Positions 1 to 8,493 of a DNA stretch of 64,000 nt are shown here, in pieces. Positions within the stretch are counted from its first letter, which is position 1, and every line of letters begins with the position of its first letter. The stretch is taken from NCBI GenBank assembly GCA_018449715.1, contig JAAVVA010000004.1, forward strand, positions 310,001 to 374,000, written 5' to 3'. This DNA is from Acidobacteriaceae bacterium dw_441 (lineage in GTDB: Bacteria > Acidobacteriota > Terriglobia > Terriglobales > Acidobacteriaceae). The position numbers and the translations under genes were made by a program. The notes under the pieces were generated by a model, which saw nothing but the letters and a program-made list of their open reading frames with translations, had not been told where the DNA came from and searched no databases.

Positions 1-240
1 GAGCACGAGGACCGGAAGCCGGGGCCGGGGATGCTGAAAAAAGCTGCGCAGGAGTTCGGGCTCACGCTGGCCGAAAGCGTCATGGTAGGGGATCGTTGCA
101 GCGACATCGCGGCGGCGAACGCGGCAGGGCTGCGGCAGGCGTTTCTGCTTGTCGGGACCGAAGAAAAGGGCTGCCAGGGCGACCACATCGTCGTGGCCGA
201 CCTGGCTGAGATGGAGCGCTGGCTGGTCGAAAAGGGCTAG
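1..240 (+). CDS. gmhB: HAD-family phosphatase, C-terminal part (heptose-bisphosphatase GmhB-like)
   Basis: The gene enters from the left edge already open, so its N-terminus and catalytic DxD are missing. What remains is 79 residues. They carry the DRKPGPGM segment typical of D-glycero-D-manno-heptose 1,7-bisphosphate 7-phosphatase and histidinol-phosphatase HAD enzymes. The HAD motif that binds magnesium follows as MVGDRCSD. An ATG at 31 lies inside the domain and is not the real start. GmhB dephosphorylates the heptose precursor of LPS or S-layer sugars. The neighbouring rmlC and sugar transferase fit a surface-sugar role, but the histidinol-phosphatase alternative cannot be excluded from this fragment. 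Confidence 0.72.
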   Translation, partial: EHEDRKPGPGMLKKAAQEFGLTLAESVMVGDRCSDIAAANAAGLRQAFLLVGTEEKGCQGDHIVVADLAEMERWLVEKG

Positions 241-256
241 GCGGCCGTGTAGTTTT

Positions 257-820
257 TTAGGGCAGCTCTGCCGAGTTAAGTGGTTGTCCAGCCTCATCTT
301 TACCGCTGACTGAAGGTGAGGCACCGTTCAGAATCTCAAGCGGCCAGCCGATGTTGAGAGTAGTGTCGTTCCACAGGATCGTGCGCTCTCCGGCAGGATA
401 GTAGGGGTTGGTGGTCTTGTAGAGCACCTCGGCGGTCTCGGAGAGGACAAGGAAGCCATGAGCGAAGCCCTCGGGTATCCAGAGCATCTCGAGCTCACCG
501 TCCTCGGTGCGGGGCTTCAAGTGGAAGCCGGTCCACTGGCCGAACTGCGGGGAGTCGCGGCGGAGATCGACGGCGACGTCCCAGATGTGCCCGGAGAGCA
601 CGCGTACGAGCTTCCCCTGCGGCTTGCCGAGCTGGTAGTGAAGGCCGCGCAGGACCCCCTGGGTGGAAAAAGACTGGTTGTCTTGAACGAAGGCCGCAGG
701 TAAACCCGCGGAGGCGAATACAGAGGTGTTGAAGACCTCGGCGAACCATCCGCGACTATCTCCAAAGCGCCTGGGTTGAATCAGTTTAACGTCGAGCAGC
801 GGGGTATCGAGAACCTGCAT
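257..820 (-). CDS. rmlC: dTDP-4-dehydrorhamnose 3,5-epimerase
   Basis: RmlC/RfbC converts dTDP-4-keto-6-deoxy-glucose to the 4-keto-rhamnose epimer, the third step of dTDP-L-rhamnose synthesis in the cytoplasm. The protein has 187 residues, the usual size for this cupin family. The start RRFGDSRGWFAEVFN and the block RGLHYQ (catalytic His61) are diagnostic. Lys70 and Tyr134 (EVLYKTTNPYY) match the other active-site residues. It runs opposite to its neighbours and no rmlA, rmlB or rmlD lies in the window, so the pathway must be completed elsewhere. It supports a rhamnose-containing exopolysaccharide from the locus that follows. Confidence 0.96.
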   Translation of the reverse strand: MQVLDTPLLDVKLIQPRRFGDSRGWFAEVFNTSVFASAGLPAAFVQDNQSFSTQGVLRGLHYQLGKPQGKLVRVLSGHIWDVAVDLRRDSPQFGQWTGFHLKPRTEDGELEMLWIPEGFAHGFLVLSETAEVLYKTTNPYYPAGERTILWNDTTLNIGWPLEILNGASPSVSGKDEAGQPLNSAELP

Positions 821-1101
821 CCCAAGAGTTTAGCCGATGAAAATAAAAGGACGGGGGTTGATTTCAAATTGAGAACGTTTCTTTCACGAATGCTCGAAAT
901 AGATTGCGGGAAAGAGGCGTATGGTGGTTAGAATGAACGGACTGTAGTGCTGAAATATCTGGTTGGATGTCTAAAGATAAGAAAAGAAGAATTTCGTGAG
1001 GCCTGGCTGATGTCGAATGCCGCACGTTGACGCAGTAACAACCGGTATGTCGGAACCACCGCGAAGAAGCGAGGGGAACGCTATACAGACACGGGAATTC
1101 A
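821..1101. other. Intergenic region between divergent rmlC and the sugar transferase
   Basis: This 281-base AT-richer gap should hold the promoters of both divergent genes. The only box pair I noticed for the rightward gene is TTGCGG (904-909) with TAGAAT (929-934), but the 19-base spacer is long and I would not rely on it. No ORF, hairpin or repeat stands out. Confidence 0.35.
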
Positions 1102-1842
1102 ATGCAGGCTGAGTATCAATCTCCAGAGTCGCCAACGGCGACCATCGAAGGTTCTTATTCGTACGTGGATACCGTCAGAGGGAGTGTATTGGGAGCCTAT
1201 TCCTTCGACCAGGCGCCTTCGCAGTTCTTCCGGTATCGAATCATCAAGCGTTGCATCGACCTTCTCTTGATTACCGTCTCTGCTCCGATCGTTCTGCTGG
1301 TCGTTGGGGCGGTTATCGTTCTGGTCAAGATTGATTCGCCCGGACCTGTCTTCTATTCGCACCGTCGCATACGCCGGAAGGGCGCGTTTTTCTCGATGTG
1401 GAAGTTCCGCACGATGTGTGTGAACTCGACCGAGGTGCTTGAAAAGCATCTGTCCGAGGACCCGAAGGCCCGCGCGGAGTGGAAGAAGACGCACAAGCTG
1501 CGGAACGATCCTCGTATTACGCCGATCGGGTCGTTTTTGCGGCGGTACAGTATCGACGAGCTTCCCCAGCTCTGGAATGTTCTGGCAGGGCAGATGAGCC
1601 TGGTGGGACCGCGCCCGATTGTGGCGGCCGAGGTGGAAAAGTATGGGGACTCGTTTGAGTGCTACTGCAGGGTCAAACCTGGGCTGACCGGGCTGTGGCA
1701 GGTTTCCGGCCGCAGCGAGCTGACCTATGACGAGCGCGTGGCGTTGGATTGCGACTATGTGAACCGGTGGACGCTCCGGAGTGATCTGAGGATTCTTCTG
1801 AAGACCTTCCGCGCAGTTTTGAAGCAGGACGGGGCTTACTAA
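1102..1842 (+). CDS. Undecaprenyl-phosphate sugar phosphotransferase (initiating glycosyltransferase)
   Basis: This is a bacterial sugar transferase (PF02397, ExoY/WbaP C-terminal type) that moves a sugar-1-phosphate from a nucleotide sugar onto undecaprenyl phosphate to start a polysaccharide repeat. Of its 246 residues, about 51-76 form one membrane segment ending at the family motif SPGPVFY. KFRTM (101-105), the Asp152-Glu153 catalytic dyad in DELPQLWN, GPRP (169-172) and KPGLTGLWQVSGR follow. It lacks the extra N-terminal membrane helices of full WbaP, so it is the short ExoY/PglC-like form. No good ribosome site precedes 1102. A strong hairpin follows the gene. Confidence 0.95.
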   Translation: MQAEYQSPESPTATIEGSYSYVDTVRGSVLGAYSFDQAPSQFFRYRIIKRCIDLLLITVSAPIVLLVVGAVIVLVKIDSPGPVFYSHRRIRRKGAFFSMWKFRTMCVNSTEVLEKHLSEDPKARAEWKKTHKLRNDPRITPIGSFLRRYSIDELPQLWNVLAGQMSLVGPRPIVAAEVEKYGDSFECYCRVKPGLTGLWQVSGRSELTYDERVALDCDYVNRWTLRSDLRILLKTFRAVLKQDGAY

Positions 1843-1854
1843 CGGTCTCTATTT

Positions 1855-1893
1855 ACGACAGCCTTCCAGTGGGTAGACCTGGAAGGCTGTCGT
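1855..1893 (+). terminator. Perfect 15-bp hairpin after the sugar transferase
   Basis: ACGACAGCCTTCCAG at 1855-1869 is the exact reverse complement of 1879-1893, with a 9-base loop. It starts 12 bases after the sugar transferase stop. There is no T-run, so it may stop transcription only partially or act mainly to stabilise the transcript. Confidence 0.6.
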
Positions 1894-1964
1894 GCGTCCG
1901 CTGTCGGTTCCACGGGGATGTGAGATTGTGGAGAGGGCTCTCCCAAGAGCTTTGCAGGTGACCG

Positions 1965-2243
1965 ATGGAACGGATGCGGGATGTGATCCGGGGCGGCCTT
2001 CGCCGGGGAATGAAGACTCTGTCGGTGGACGACCGTCTTACGATGGCGTGGATGGTGGCGTGCGGCCCGGCGATGGCGGGCAAAGCCTCGGTGGTGGGAT
2101 ATGACGAGGGCGTCGTCCGGGTGGAGGTAGGCGAGGGAGCCTGGGTGGCCGAGCTTCGCAACCTAAGCGGCCATCTGGAGGCGGAACTGGCGCGAATCTC
2201 CGGGGTGAAGGTTACCAAGCTACACTTTATAGTGAAGAGGTAA
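1965..2243 (+). CDS. DUF721 (DciA-like) protein
   Basis: This 92-residue protein has the DUF721 pattern: a tryptophan (MAWMVACGPAMAGK) in the first third, a short beta stretch GVVRVEVGEGAWVAELRNL, and a C-terminal LHF motif. DciA, the best known DUF721 protein, is a bacterial replicative helicase operator. This copy is short and contains only the core domain, so a helicase-loading role is a family inference. An in-frame TGA directly upstream fixes the start at 1965 or the internal ATG at 1974. It ends 11 bases before gatC and is likely co-transcribed with gatC-gatA. Confidence 0.82.
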   Translation: MERMRDVIRGGLRRGMKTLSVDDRLTMAWMVACGPAMAGKASVVGYDEGVVRVEVGEGAWVAELRNLSGHLEAELARISGVKVTKLHFIVKR

Positions 2244-2254
2244 GGATCGAAACG

Positions 2255-2584
2255 ATGAGCGGGCAGTCTGGAGTAACGATCGAAGATGTGCGCCGGGTGG
2301 CCGAGCTGGCCAACCTGGAGCTGACGCCGGAGGAAGAGCCGCGCATGCAGCGCGACCTGAATGCGATTCTGGGGCATATCGCCGAGCTGAACGAGCTGAA
2401 CACCAGCGATGTTCCGCCGATGGCGCAGGTGGGCGAGATGCTGGACGGTAACGCGGTCCATACACACGGCGAGACGCTGCGTGCCGATCTGGTGCAGCCT
2501 TCGGTCGATCGTGCAGCGGTGATGGCCTCGGCTCCTGAGACCGATGGGCGGTTCTTCAAGGTCCCCAAGGTTATCGAGCGGTAG
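2255..2584 (+). CDS. gatC: Asp-tRNA(Asn)/Glu-tRNA(Gln) amidotransferase subunit C
   Basis: GatC is the small belt subunit that holds GatA and GatB together in the complex that amidates misacylated Glu-tRNA(Gln) or Asp-tRNA(Asn). The 109 residues show the family pattern: VRRVAELANLELTPEE near the N-terminus, the DLNAILGHIAELNELNT helix, and the C-terminal FFKVPKVIER. The spacing to the next gene is 29 bases, and gatA follows in the same direction. No gatB is in the window, so the operon is split, as in many bacteria. Confidence 0.97.
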   Translation: MSGQSGVTIEDVRRVAELANLELTPEEEPRMQRDLNAILGHIAELNELNTSDVPPMAQVGEMLDGNAVHTHGETLRADLVQPSVDRAAVMASAPETDGRFFKVPKVIER

Positions 2585-2613
2585 TTTCTGAACAGGTTTG
2601 TGGAGAGACAGGT

Positions 2614-4059
2614 TTGACGGTAGAAAGTCTAACGAATTTGACCATCGAGGAAGCACGCAGCGCAGTCGCCGCTGGACGGACGACGGCGACCGCCCTGGCG
2701 GTGGCGCACTACGACCGGATTGAGGTCGAGGACAAGGCGATCAACAGCTATCTCGCGCTGAGCCGCGAGCGGGCGCTGGTGCAGGCCGAGAAGATCGACG
2801 CGATGGCGCAGCGGGGCGAGGAGCTTCCTCCGCTGGCGGGCGTTCCGGTGGGCATCAAGGACGTGCTGGCGATGCGCGGCGCTCCGGCCACGGCGGGATC
2901 GCTGATCCTGAAGGGATACAGGCCGCCCTACGATGCGACGACGGTGGACCGGCTGGAAGCGGCGGGAGCCGTTCTGCTGGGCAAGCTGAACTGCGACGAG
3001 TTCGCGATGGGAAGCTCGAACGAGAACTCGGCCTATGGGCCGGTGCGGAACCCGCGCGCGATGGACCGTGTGCCCGGTGGCTCGAGCGGCGGCTCGGCGG
3101 CGGCGGTGTCGGCGGACCTGTGCGTGGCCTCGCTGGGAACGGATACGGGCGGCTCCATTCGTCAGCCTGCGGCCTTCTGCGGCGTGGTGGGCGTGCTGCC
3201 GACCTATGGCCGCGTGAGCCGCTATGGGCTGATCGCGTTCGCCTCCTCGCTCGACCGCGTGGGACCGTTCACGAAGAACGTGAAGGATGCGGCGACGATG
3301 CTGGAGGTTCTGGCCGGGAAGGACGCGATGGATGCGACCTCGTCGGACAGGCCTGCGGGCGGGTACGTGGACGCTCTGGAGAAGCCGGTCGAAGGATTGA
3401 GGATCGGCGTGCCGGAGGAGTACTTCGGCGAGGGGTTGGACCCGGAGATTCGCGCGGCGGTGGAGAAGGCGCTCGATGGCCTGAAGGCTGCGGGATGCAC
3501 GATCAAGAAGGTCAGCCTGCCGCACACGAAGTACGCGGTCCCGACCTATTACGTCATTGCGACGGCGGAGGCTTCGTCGAACCTTTCGCGCTTCGACGGC
3601 GTGCGCTTCGGGCTGCGCACGGCGGAGGCGAAGTCGCTTTCGGACCTGTTCCGCAAGACGAGGGACGCGGGTTTCGGCCCGGAGGTGAAGCGCAGGATTC
3701 TGCTGGGAACCTACGCCCTGAGCGCAGGATACTATGACGCCTATTACAAGAAGGCGCAACAGGTACGGACGCTGCTGACGCGGGACTTTCTTGCGGCCTT
3801 CAATGAGGTGGACGCAATCGTCGCCCCGGTGACGCCGACCCCGGCCTTCAAGCTGGGCGAGAAGACCGACGATCCGATCAAGATGTACCTCGAGGATATC
3901 TACTCGGTGGCGGCGAGCCTTGCCGGTATCTGCGGCATGAGCGTGCCTTGCGGTGAGACCTCGGCGGCGCTGCCAATTGGAGTGCAGGTGTTGGGACGAC
4001 ACTTTGACGAAGCAACGATGCTGCGTGTCGCAAAGGCGATTGAGGCGGCCCAGGGCTGA
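2614..4059 (+). CDS. gatA: Asp-tRNA(Asn)/Glu-tRNA(Gln) amidotransferase subunit A
   Basis: GatA is the amidase subunit that releases ammonia from glutamine or asparagine for tRNA-bound amide formation. The protein has 481 residues, normal for the family. The Ser-cis-Ser-Lys triad is visible as Lys82 (GVPVGIKD), Ser157 (GGSSGG) and Ser181 (TDTGGSIR). The start is a TTG at 2614 preceded by GGAGAGACAGG. This gives the expected N-terminus, and no in-frame ATG lies close by. The gene follows gatC directly. A very long antisense ORF over it is a GC-bias shadow. Confidence 0.97.
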   Translation: MTVESLTNLTIEEARSAVAAGRTTATALAVAHYDRIEVEDKAINSYLALSRERALVQAEKIDAMAQRGEELPPLAGVPVGIKDVLAMRGAPATAGSLILKGYRPPYDATTVDRLEAAGAVLLGKLNCDEFAMGSSNENSAYGPVRNPRAMDRVPGGSSGGSAAAVSADLCVASLGTDTGGSIRQPAAFCGVVGVLPTYGRVSRYGLIAFASSLDRVGPFTKNVKDAATMLEVLAGKDAMDATSSDRPAGGYVDALEKPVEGLRIGVPEEYFGEGLDPEIRAAVEKALDGLKAAGCTIKKVSLPHTKYAVPTYYVIATAEASSNLSRFDGVRFGLRTAEAKSLSDLFRKTRDAGFGPEVKRRILLGTYALSAGYYDAYYKKAQQVRTLLTRDFLAAFNEVDAIVAPVTPTPAFKLGEKTDDPIKMYLEDIYSVAASLAGICGMSVPCGETSAALPIGVQVLGRHFDEATMLRVAKAIEAAQG

Positions 4060-4226
4060 AGGTATTCAGTCTGGGACGCATACCCGCGATACACAGCTTT
4101 TTCCCCGGCTGAAGAAAGTCGTTCGCGTATGCTGAATGGGAACATCAGCGGCTGACGTGAATGGACCGGGTTTTTCCTGCCAAGAGATGTTCTGAGAGGT
4201 TGATCGGTTTGCGAGGATTGGGTCGG
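4060..4226. other. Gap between gatA and the export gene
   Basis: This 167-base gap separates tRNA-amidotransferase genes from the exopolysaccharide locus. I see no strong hairpin or clear promoter boxes. An alternative ATG for the export protein lies at 4161. Confidence 0.3.
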
Positions 4227-7028
4227 ATGCAGTCTGGTTTTGTGCGGCTCCGTACGATTGGCTGCGCGGCGTTTCTGTTGGCGTGGGGTACGGGTGCAGC
4301 TTTGTCTCAGTTGCCGGTTCAGACTCTTGGAACAGGTGGCGGAGGCTTTGGTCAGCAGTCGTCGTCGACGACCTCGAGTTGTAATCCCGGCGACCCCAAC
4401 TGCACGACCACCCCGGTCGATCAGATACAGACCGGAGGCTACTCGCAGGGCTTGAACCAAGTCCAGAGGCCCGTGCTGAACGGTGCGCAGCAGAATGGGC
4501 TACCCGCCGATCAACCGACACAGGTCCAGTTTTCGCGGCTTCCGCTTGATCCTCCGACCGAGTTTCAGCAGATGGTTGCCAACTCGATTGGTAAAATGCT
4601 TCCCATCTACGGGGCGAGCCTGTTCCTTAATCCTCCGTCGACTTTTGCTCCGGCAAATAATGTTCCTGTGACTCCTGACTATGTTGTGGGACCGGGAGAC
4701 GTGCTGCAGATTCAGTCGTGGGGGCAGGTGACGACAAGCGGACGCTTCCCCGTCGATCGCTCGGGCGACGTCTTCATTCCGCAGGTGGGAACGGTCCACG
4801 TTGCTGGCCTACGATTCGACCAGGTGCAGCCTGCGATTCAGTCGCAGATGAGCAAAATGTTCCGCAACTTCCAGCTCAATGTCAGCATGGGACAACTGCG
4901 TTCGATCCAGGTCTTCCTTGTCGGGCAGGCGCGCAGACCGGGAACTTACACGATCAGCTCATTGAGCTCGCTGGTGAATGCGATCTTTGTTGCGGGCGGA
5001 CCTTCCCCGCAGGGTAGCCTCCGTCATATCCAGTTGAAGCGCGGTGGAAAGCTGGTTGCAGACTTCGATCTCTACGACCTGCTGGTGCGCGGCGACAAAT
5101 CGAACGACGTTCCGGTGCTCTCCGGCGACGTCATATACATTCCCCCGGTGGGAGCGCAGGTTGCGGTTGCGGGCAATGTGAAGGTTCCGGCGATCTATGA
5201 ATTGCGCTCGGCTGACACGACCGTGGGCGATGTGCTGGAGCTGGCGGCGGGGCTGACCAACGTCGCCTCGCGTGACAGGATTCGTGTGGAGCGGATGGAT
5301 GAGAATCATCGGCGCTCGTTGCTGGAGGTTGCGCTCGACAGCCAGGGCAAGGCAACGCTAGTGCGCGACGGCGATGTGCTGGAGCTAACGGCGATCGCTG
5401 GCGAGTTCAAGGATGCAGTCACTCTGAAGGGCAACGTAGCCAATCCGGGGCGCTATGCGTGGCGTCCGGGAATGAAGGTCAAGGATCTCCTTCCGGATAA
5501 GGATGCGCTGATTACGCGCGACTATTGGCTGAAGCGCAGCCAGCTCGGTCAGCCGATGATGACCTATGTGCCGACCTGCCTGCCGACGACTCCGTATGGT
5601 GTACCGAGTCTGCGTTATGGCGTCCCGGTGGGAGACGAGGGAGAGGACACCTTCTGGAGATACTCGTCCTCGCAGGAGTATCGGGGGCTGCGTGGCTATC
5701 CGGTAGATAACCGCAAGGATGCGGGAGTAAATAGTTATAACGGTAGCTTCCCTCTGAACAGCTTCGGTGCCACCGCGCAGAATCAGCAAAACTCGCAGAA
5801 CCAGCAGGACCGTCCAACAGATGGTGGGTTGGATTGCTCGGACAATATTGCGGTTCCTTTTTACGTCAGCCGGCTCGCTTTTCAGAACGGTCAGCAAGGG
5901 AATATTCAGGGGACGAATAGCGTCCAGGCTATGCAACCCTCGCTCAGTTCAGAAGACCCAAGTGGCACAAGCATGGTGAGCTCGGCGGGTGCAAGTCTGG
6001 GAGCCGGTAGTCGCAACTCTTCGGCGAACCAGTTTCAGCCAAAGAACGATGTCAAGTTGGGCGAGCCGGATATCAATTGGTCTTATGCGGTGATCGAGCG
6101 GCAGAGCAAGGAGAATCTTACGACCTCTCTGCTGCCCTTCAACCTGGGCAAGCTGGTACTGGAAAGTGATAGCTCGCAGAACCTCGAGCTGCTGCCGGGA
6201 GATGTGGTTACGATCTTCTCGAAGGCCGATATCCGGGTACCGCAGGTGCAGCAGACACGTTTTGTTCGCCTTGAGGGTGAGTTCATATCGTCGGGCGTCT
6301 ACAGCGTGCGCCCCGGCGAAACGCTGCGTCAGCTTGTGCAGAGGGCAGGAGGAATTACTCCGGATGCTTATCTGTACGGTTCGGAGTTTACCCGCGAGTC
6401 GACGCGCCGGGTGCAGCAGCAGCGCCTGAACGAGTACGTCAATCAGATTGCATTGCAGGCAACTACTGTAGCAAGCGAGAGCGCGAGCCGGTCGATCAAT
6501 GCCGTGGATGCTGCTGCGACATCGGCTACGCAGCAGCAAAATCAGAGCATCGTAAATACTCTGCGTCAGGCAAGAGCGACAGGACGAATTGTTCTGGAGG
6601 TTCCCGTGGATGGCCATACGGTTGACGAGCTTCCGGATCTTCCCCTGGAAGATGGAGACAGGTTCCTTATTCCCCGTGTTCCGTCGATGGTGAATGTGTA
6701 CGGCGCGGTTTATAACCAGAACTCATTTATCTACGACCAGCATCGCAGGGTGGGTGACTACATCAAGCAGGCGGGAGGAGCGAACCGGGATGCCGACAGG
6801 AAGCGTGCTTATGTAATTAGGGCCGGAGGAACTGTAATCAGCAAGCAGTACAGTTCCTCCCTGCGCGGGAATGGATTCAATTCGCTCCATGTCTATCCAG
6901 GAGATACGATCGTGATTCCACAGAACCTGGACAAGGGTAAGACGATGCGCACGATTGTTGATATTGCCCAGATCGTTGGACAGTTCGGTATCGCAATCGC
7001 CGCGGCTAATACGGTGCTGGGGCAGTAG
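4227..7028 (+). CDS. Large polysaccharide export outer-membrane protein with SLBB domains (Wza-like)
   Basis: The protein is Wza/GumB-like and should form the outer-membrane exit channel for the exopolysaccharide. The ATG at 4227 places a signal peptide first (hydrophobic core CAAFLLAWGTG, likely cut near ALSQ). An ATG at 4161 would add 22 residues in front of it and has no ribosome site. Numbered from 4227, the polysaccharide export domain begins near residue 150 (DYVVGPGDVLQIQSWG). SLBB-type repeats follow (FLVGQARRPGTYTI, VAVAGNVKVPAIY, VTLKGNVANPGRY, and FVRLEGEFISSGVYSV, then MVNVYGAVYNQ). At 933 residues it is far longer than E. coli Wza (about 380). A Gln/Asn-rich insert lies near nucleotides 5770-5830. 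Confidence 0.93.
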   Translation: MQSGFVRLRTIGCAAFLLAWGTGAALSQLPVQTLGTGGGGFGQQSSSTTSSCNPGDPNCTTTPVDQIQTGGYSQGLNQVQRPVLNGAQQNGLPADQPTQVQFSRLPLDPPTEFQQMVANSIGKMLPIYGASLFLNPPSTFAPANNVPVTPDYVVGPGDVLQIQSWGQVTTSGRFPVDRSGDVFIPQVGTVHVAGLRFDQVQPAIQSQMSKMFRNFQLNVSMGQLRSIQVFLVGQARRPGTYTISSLSSLVNAIFVAGGPSPQGSLRHIQLKRGGKLVADFDLYDLLVRGDKSNDVPVLSGDVIYIPPVGAQVAVAGNVKVPAIYELRSADTTVGDVLELAAGLTNVASRDRIRVERMDENHRRSLLEVALDSQGKATLVRDGDVLELTAIAGEFKDAVTLKGNVANPGRYAWRPGMKVKDLLPDKDALITRDYWLKRSQLGQPMMTYVPTCLPTTPYGVPSLRYGVPVGDEGEDTFWRYSSSQEYRGLRGYPVDNRKDAGVNSYNGSFPLNSFGATAQNQQNSQNQQDRPTDGGLDCSDNIAVPFYVSRLAFQNGQQGNIQGTNSVQAMQPSLSSEDPSGTSMVSSAGASLGAGSRNSSANQFQPKNDVKLGEPDINWSYAVIERQSKENLTTSLLPFNLGKLVLESDSSQNLELLPGDVVTIFSKADIRVPQVQQTRFVRLEGEFISSGVYSVRPGETLRQLVQRAGGITPDAYLYGSEFTRESTRRVQQQRLNEYVNQIALQATTVASESASRSINAVDAAATSATQQQNQSIVNTLRQARATGRIVLEVPVDGHTVDELPDLPLEDGDRFLIPRVPSMVNVYGAVYNQNSFIYDQHRRVGDYIKQAGGANRDADRKRAYVIRAGGTVISKQYSSSLRGNGFNSLHVYPGDTIVIPQNLDKGKTMRTIVDIAQIVGQFGIAIAAANTVLGQ

Positions 7029-7250
7029 GCTGAGTTCAGTAATTCTGTTTTTGCAGAGCGCTTGCAGTTGACAATGGCTGATCAGCCTACGGAGCAGGAC
7101 TCCCTTCGGAGATATAACTATCATGCATTTGCCATATACATGGCTACTGTTATCTGCGGCCATTTTCGGGACCATAGGAATGCCCACATGGACACGGCCC
7201 CGTGATTGTGGGCAAGCCCACTGTAAAATGGGTGGGAGAACTGGATCAAT
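7029..7250 (+). other. Intergenic region before the Wzz-like gene
   Basis: This 222-base gap holds a short perfect palindrome, GTGGGCAAGCCCAC (7208-7221), close upstream of the next gene. A TTGACA lies near 7068, but I find no -10 box at the right distance from it. No ORF is convincing. The palindrome might be a regulator site or a small hairpin. Confidence 0.3.
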
Positions 7251-8483
7251 ATGAACCCGATAATCGCTGCTGCCAAGGAAGTTCCAGAAACTGCTATGCA
7301 GGGCACGCCAGAACGAGAGGTGCACTTATTAGATCTCTTGCTTGTCTTCGCAGAGCGCTGGAAATTTATTCTTTCCCTCTCCTTGGGAGCGTCGATTTTC
7401 ATGGCTGTTCTCTCATTCCTGCTCCCAAACCAATACAAAGCAGAAGCAGTTGTTCTGCCTCCCAGTCAGAGTTCTTCGATGAGTTCTGCCCTGTTGAGCC
7501 AAATGGGAGGGGCCTCTGCACTGACCTCTCTCGCAGGTGGAAGTCTTGGGATGAAAAATCCTGGCGATATGTATGTTGCTCTTTTCCGTACCGAATCAGT
7601 TGAGGATGCTTTGATCAAAAGATTTGGGCTAATGGAGAGGTATCACACAAAGAAAATGTCTGATACGCGCAAGACCTTTGAGGGCGCGTCAGATGTGGTT
7701 TTAGGTTCTAAAGATGGGCTGATTCGCGTTTCGATAATAGATCGAGATCCCAAAATGGCCGCAGATCTTGCGAATGGCTATATTGATGAATTTCGTAATC
7801 TTTCCGCTCACCTGGCTATTACCGAAGCATCCCAGCGCCGTGCATTCTTTGAAAAAGAATTGCAGGAAGTAAACGCGAACCTTGTATTGGCAGAAGAGGC
7901 AATGAAAAGCACTGAGCAGTCAACCGGCCTTTTGCATGTTGATAGCCAGGCCAGAGCTTTGATTGAATCTGCCGCATCGTTGCGTGGCCAGATTGGAGCC
8001 AAAGAGGTTGAGTTACGGGCGCTGCATTCTTACGCTACCGAGGACAACCCTCAGGTAGTGATGGCCAAACAGCAGCTTGAAGGGCTCAAAGCTCTGTTTG
8101 CTCAACTTACCGGAAAAAGTGCAGATTCGAGCTCGGACATCCTTGTTCCCAAGGGCAATATCCCTAACGCCCAGATAGCATACCTTCGCAGCTATCGCAA
8201 TATACAATACTACCAGACGGTCAAAGAAATTCTCGCGAAACAGTTTGAAATGGCGAAACTGGATGAGGCACGCGAAGGTGCTACCATCCAAGTAGCGCAG
8301 ACAGCCTCCCCTCCCGATACACGCACGTCGCCCAAGCGGAAAATATTAACTCTCATAGTGTTTGTCCTAAGTTTCATCGCTGCATGTGGGTGGTGTATTT
8401 TTCGAGATGCTATTGAGCGCCTAAAAAATAATCCCGCTGAGCATGAGCGCATTGAAGCTCTGCGCGCAGCCTTTAGAAATTAG
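7251..8483 (+). CDS. Wzz/GumC-type polysaccharide co-polymerase (chain-length determinant)
   Basis: This inner-membrane protein should set chain length and link polymerisation to export. It has 410 residues. A first membrane helix near 37-60 (WKFILSLSLGASIFMAVLSFLLP) is followed by YKAEAVVLPP, the standard Wzz motif. A periplasmic coiled-coil region and a second helix near 366-386 (ILTLIVFVLSFIAACGW) follow. The proline motif ASPPDTRTSPKR sits just before helix 2, as expected. It has no C-terminal tyrosine-kinase domain and no Wzc-type kinase gene is nearby. It ends 10 bases from a convergent glycosyltransferase gene, with no terminator between them. Confidence 0.92.
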   Translation: MNPIIAAAKEVPETAMQGTPEREVHLLDLLLVFAERWKFILSLSLGASIFMAVLSFLLPNQYKAEAVVLPPSQSSSMSSALLSQMGGASALTSLAGGSLGMKNPGDMYVALFRTESVEDALIKRFGLMERYHTKKMSDTRKTFEGASDVVLGSKDGLIRVSIIDRDPKMAADLANGYIDEFRNLSAHLAITEASQRRAFFEKELQEVNANLVLAEEAMKSTEQSTGLLHVDSQARALIESAASLRGQIGAKEVELRALHSYATEDNPQVVMAKQQLEGLKALFAQLTGKSADSSSDILVPKGNIPNAQIAYLRSYRNIQYYQTVKEILAKQFEMAKLDEAREGATIQVAQTASPPDTRTSPKRKILTLIVFVLSFIAACGWCIFRDAIERLKNNPAEHERIEALRAAFRN

Positions 8484-8493
8484 AAACTAGAGT

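Noticed and set aside
2629-4002. A 457-codon leftward ORF over gatA
   Set aside because: Arg/His-rich reverse reading of a conserved gene.
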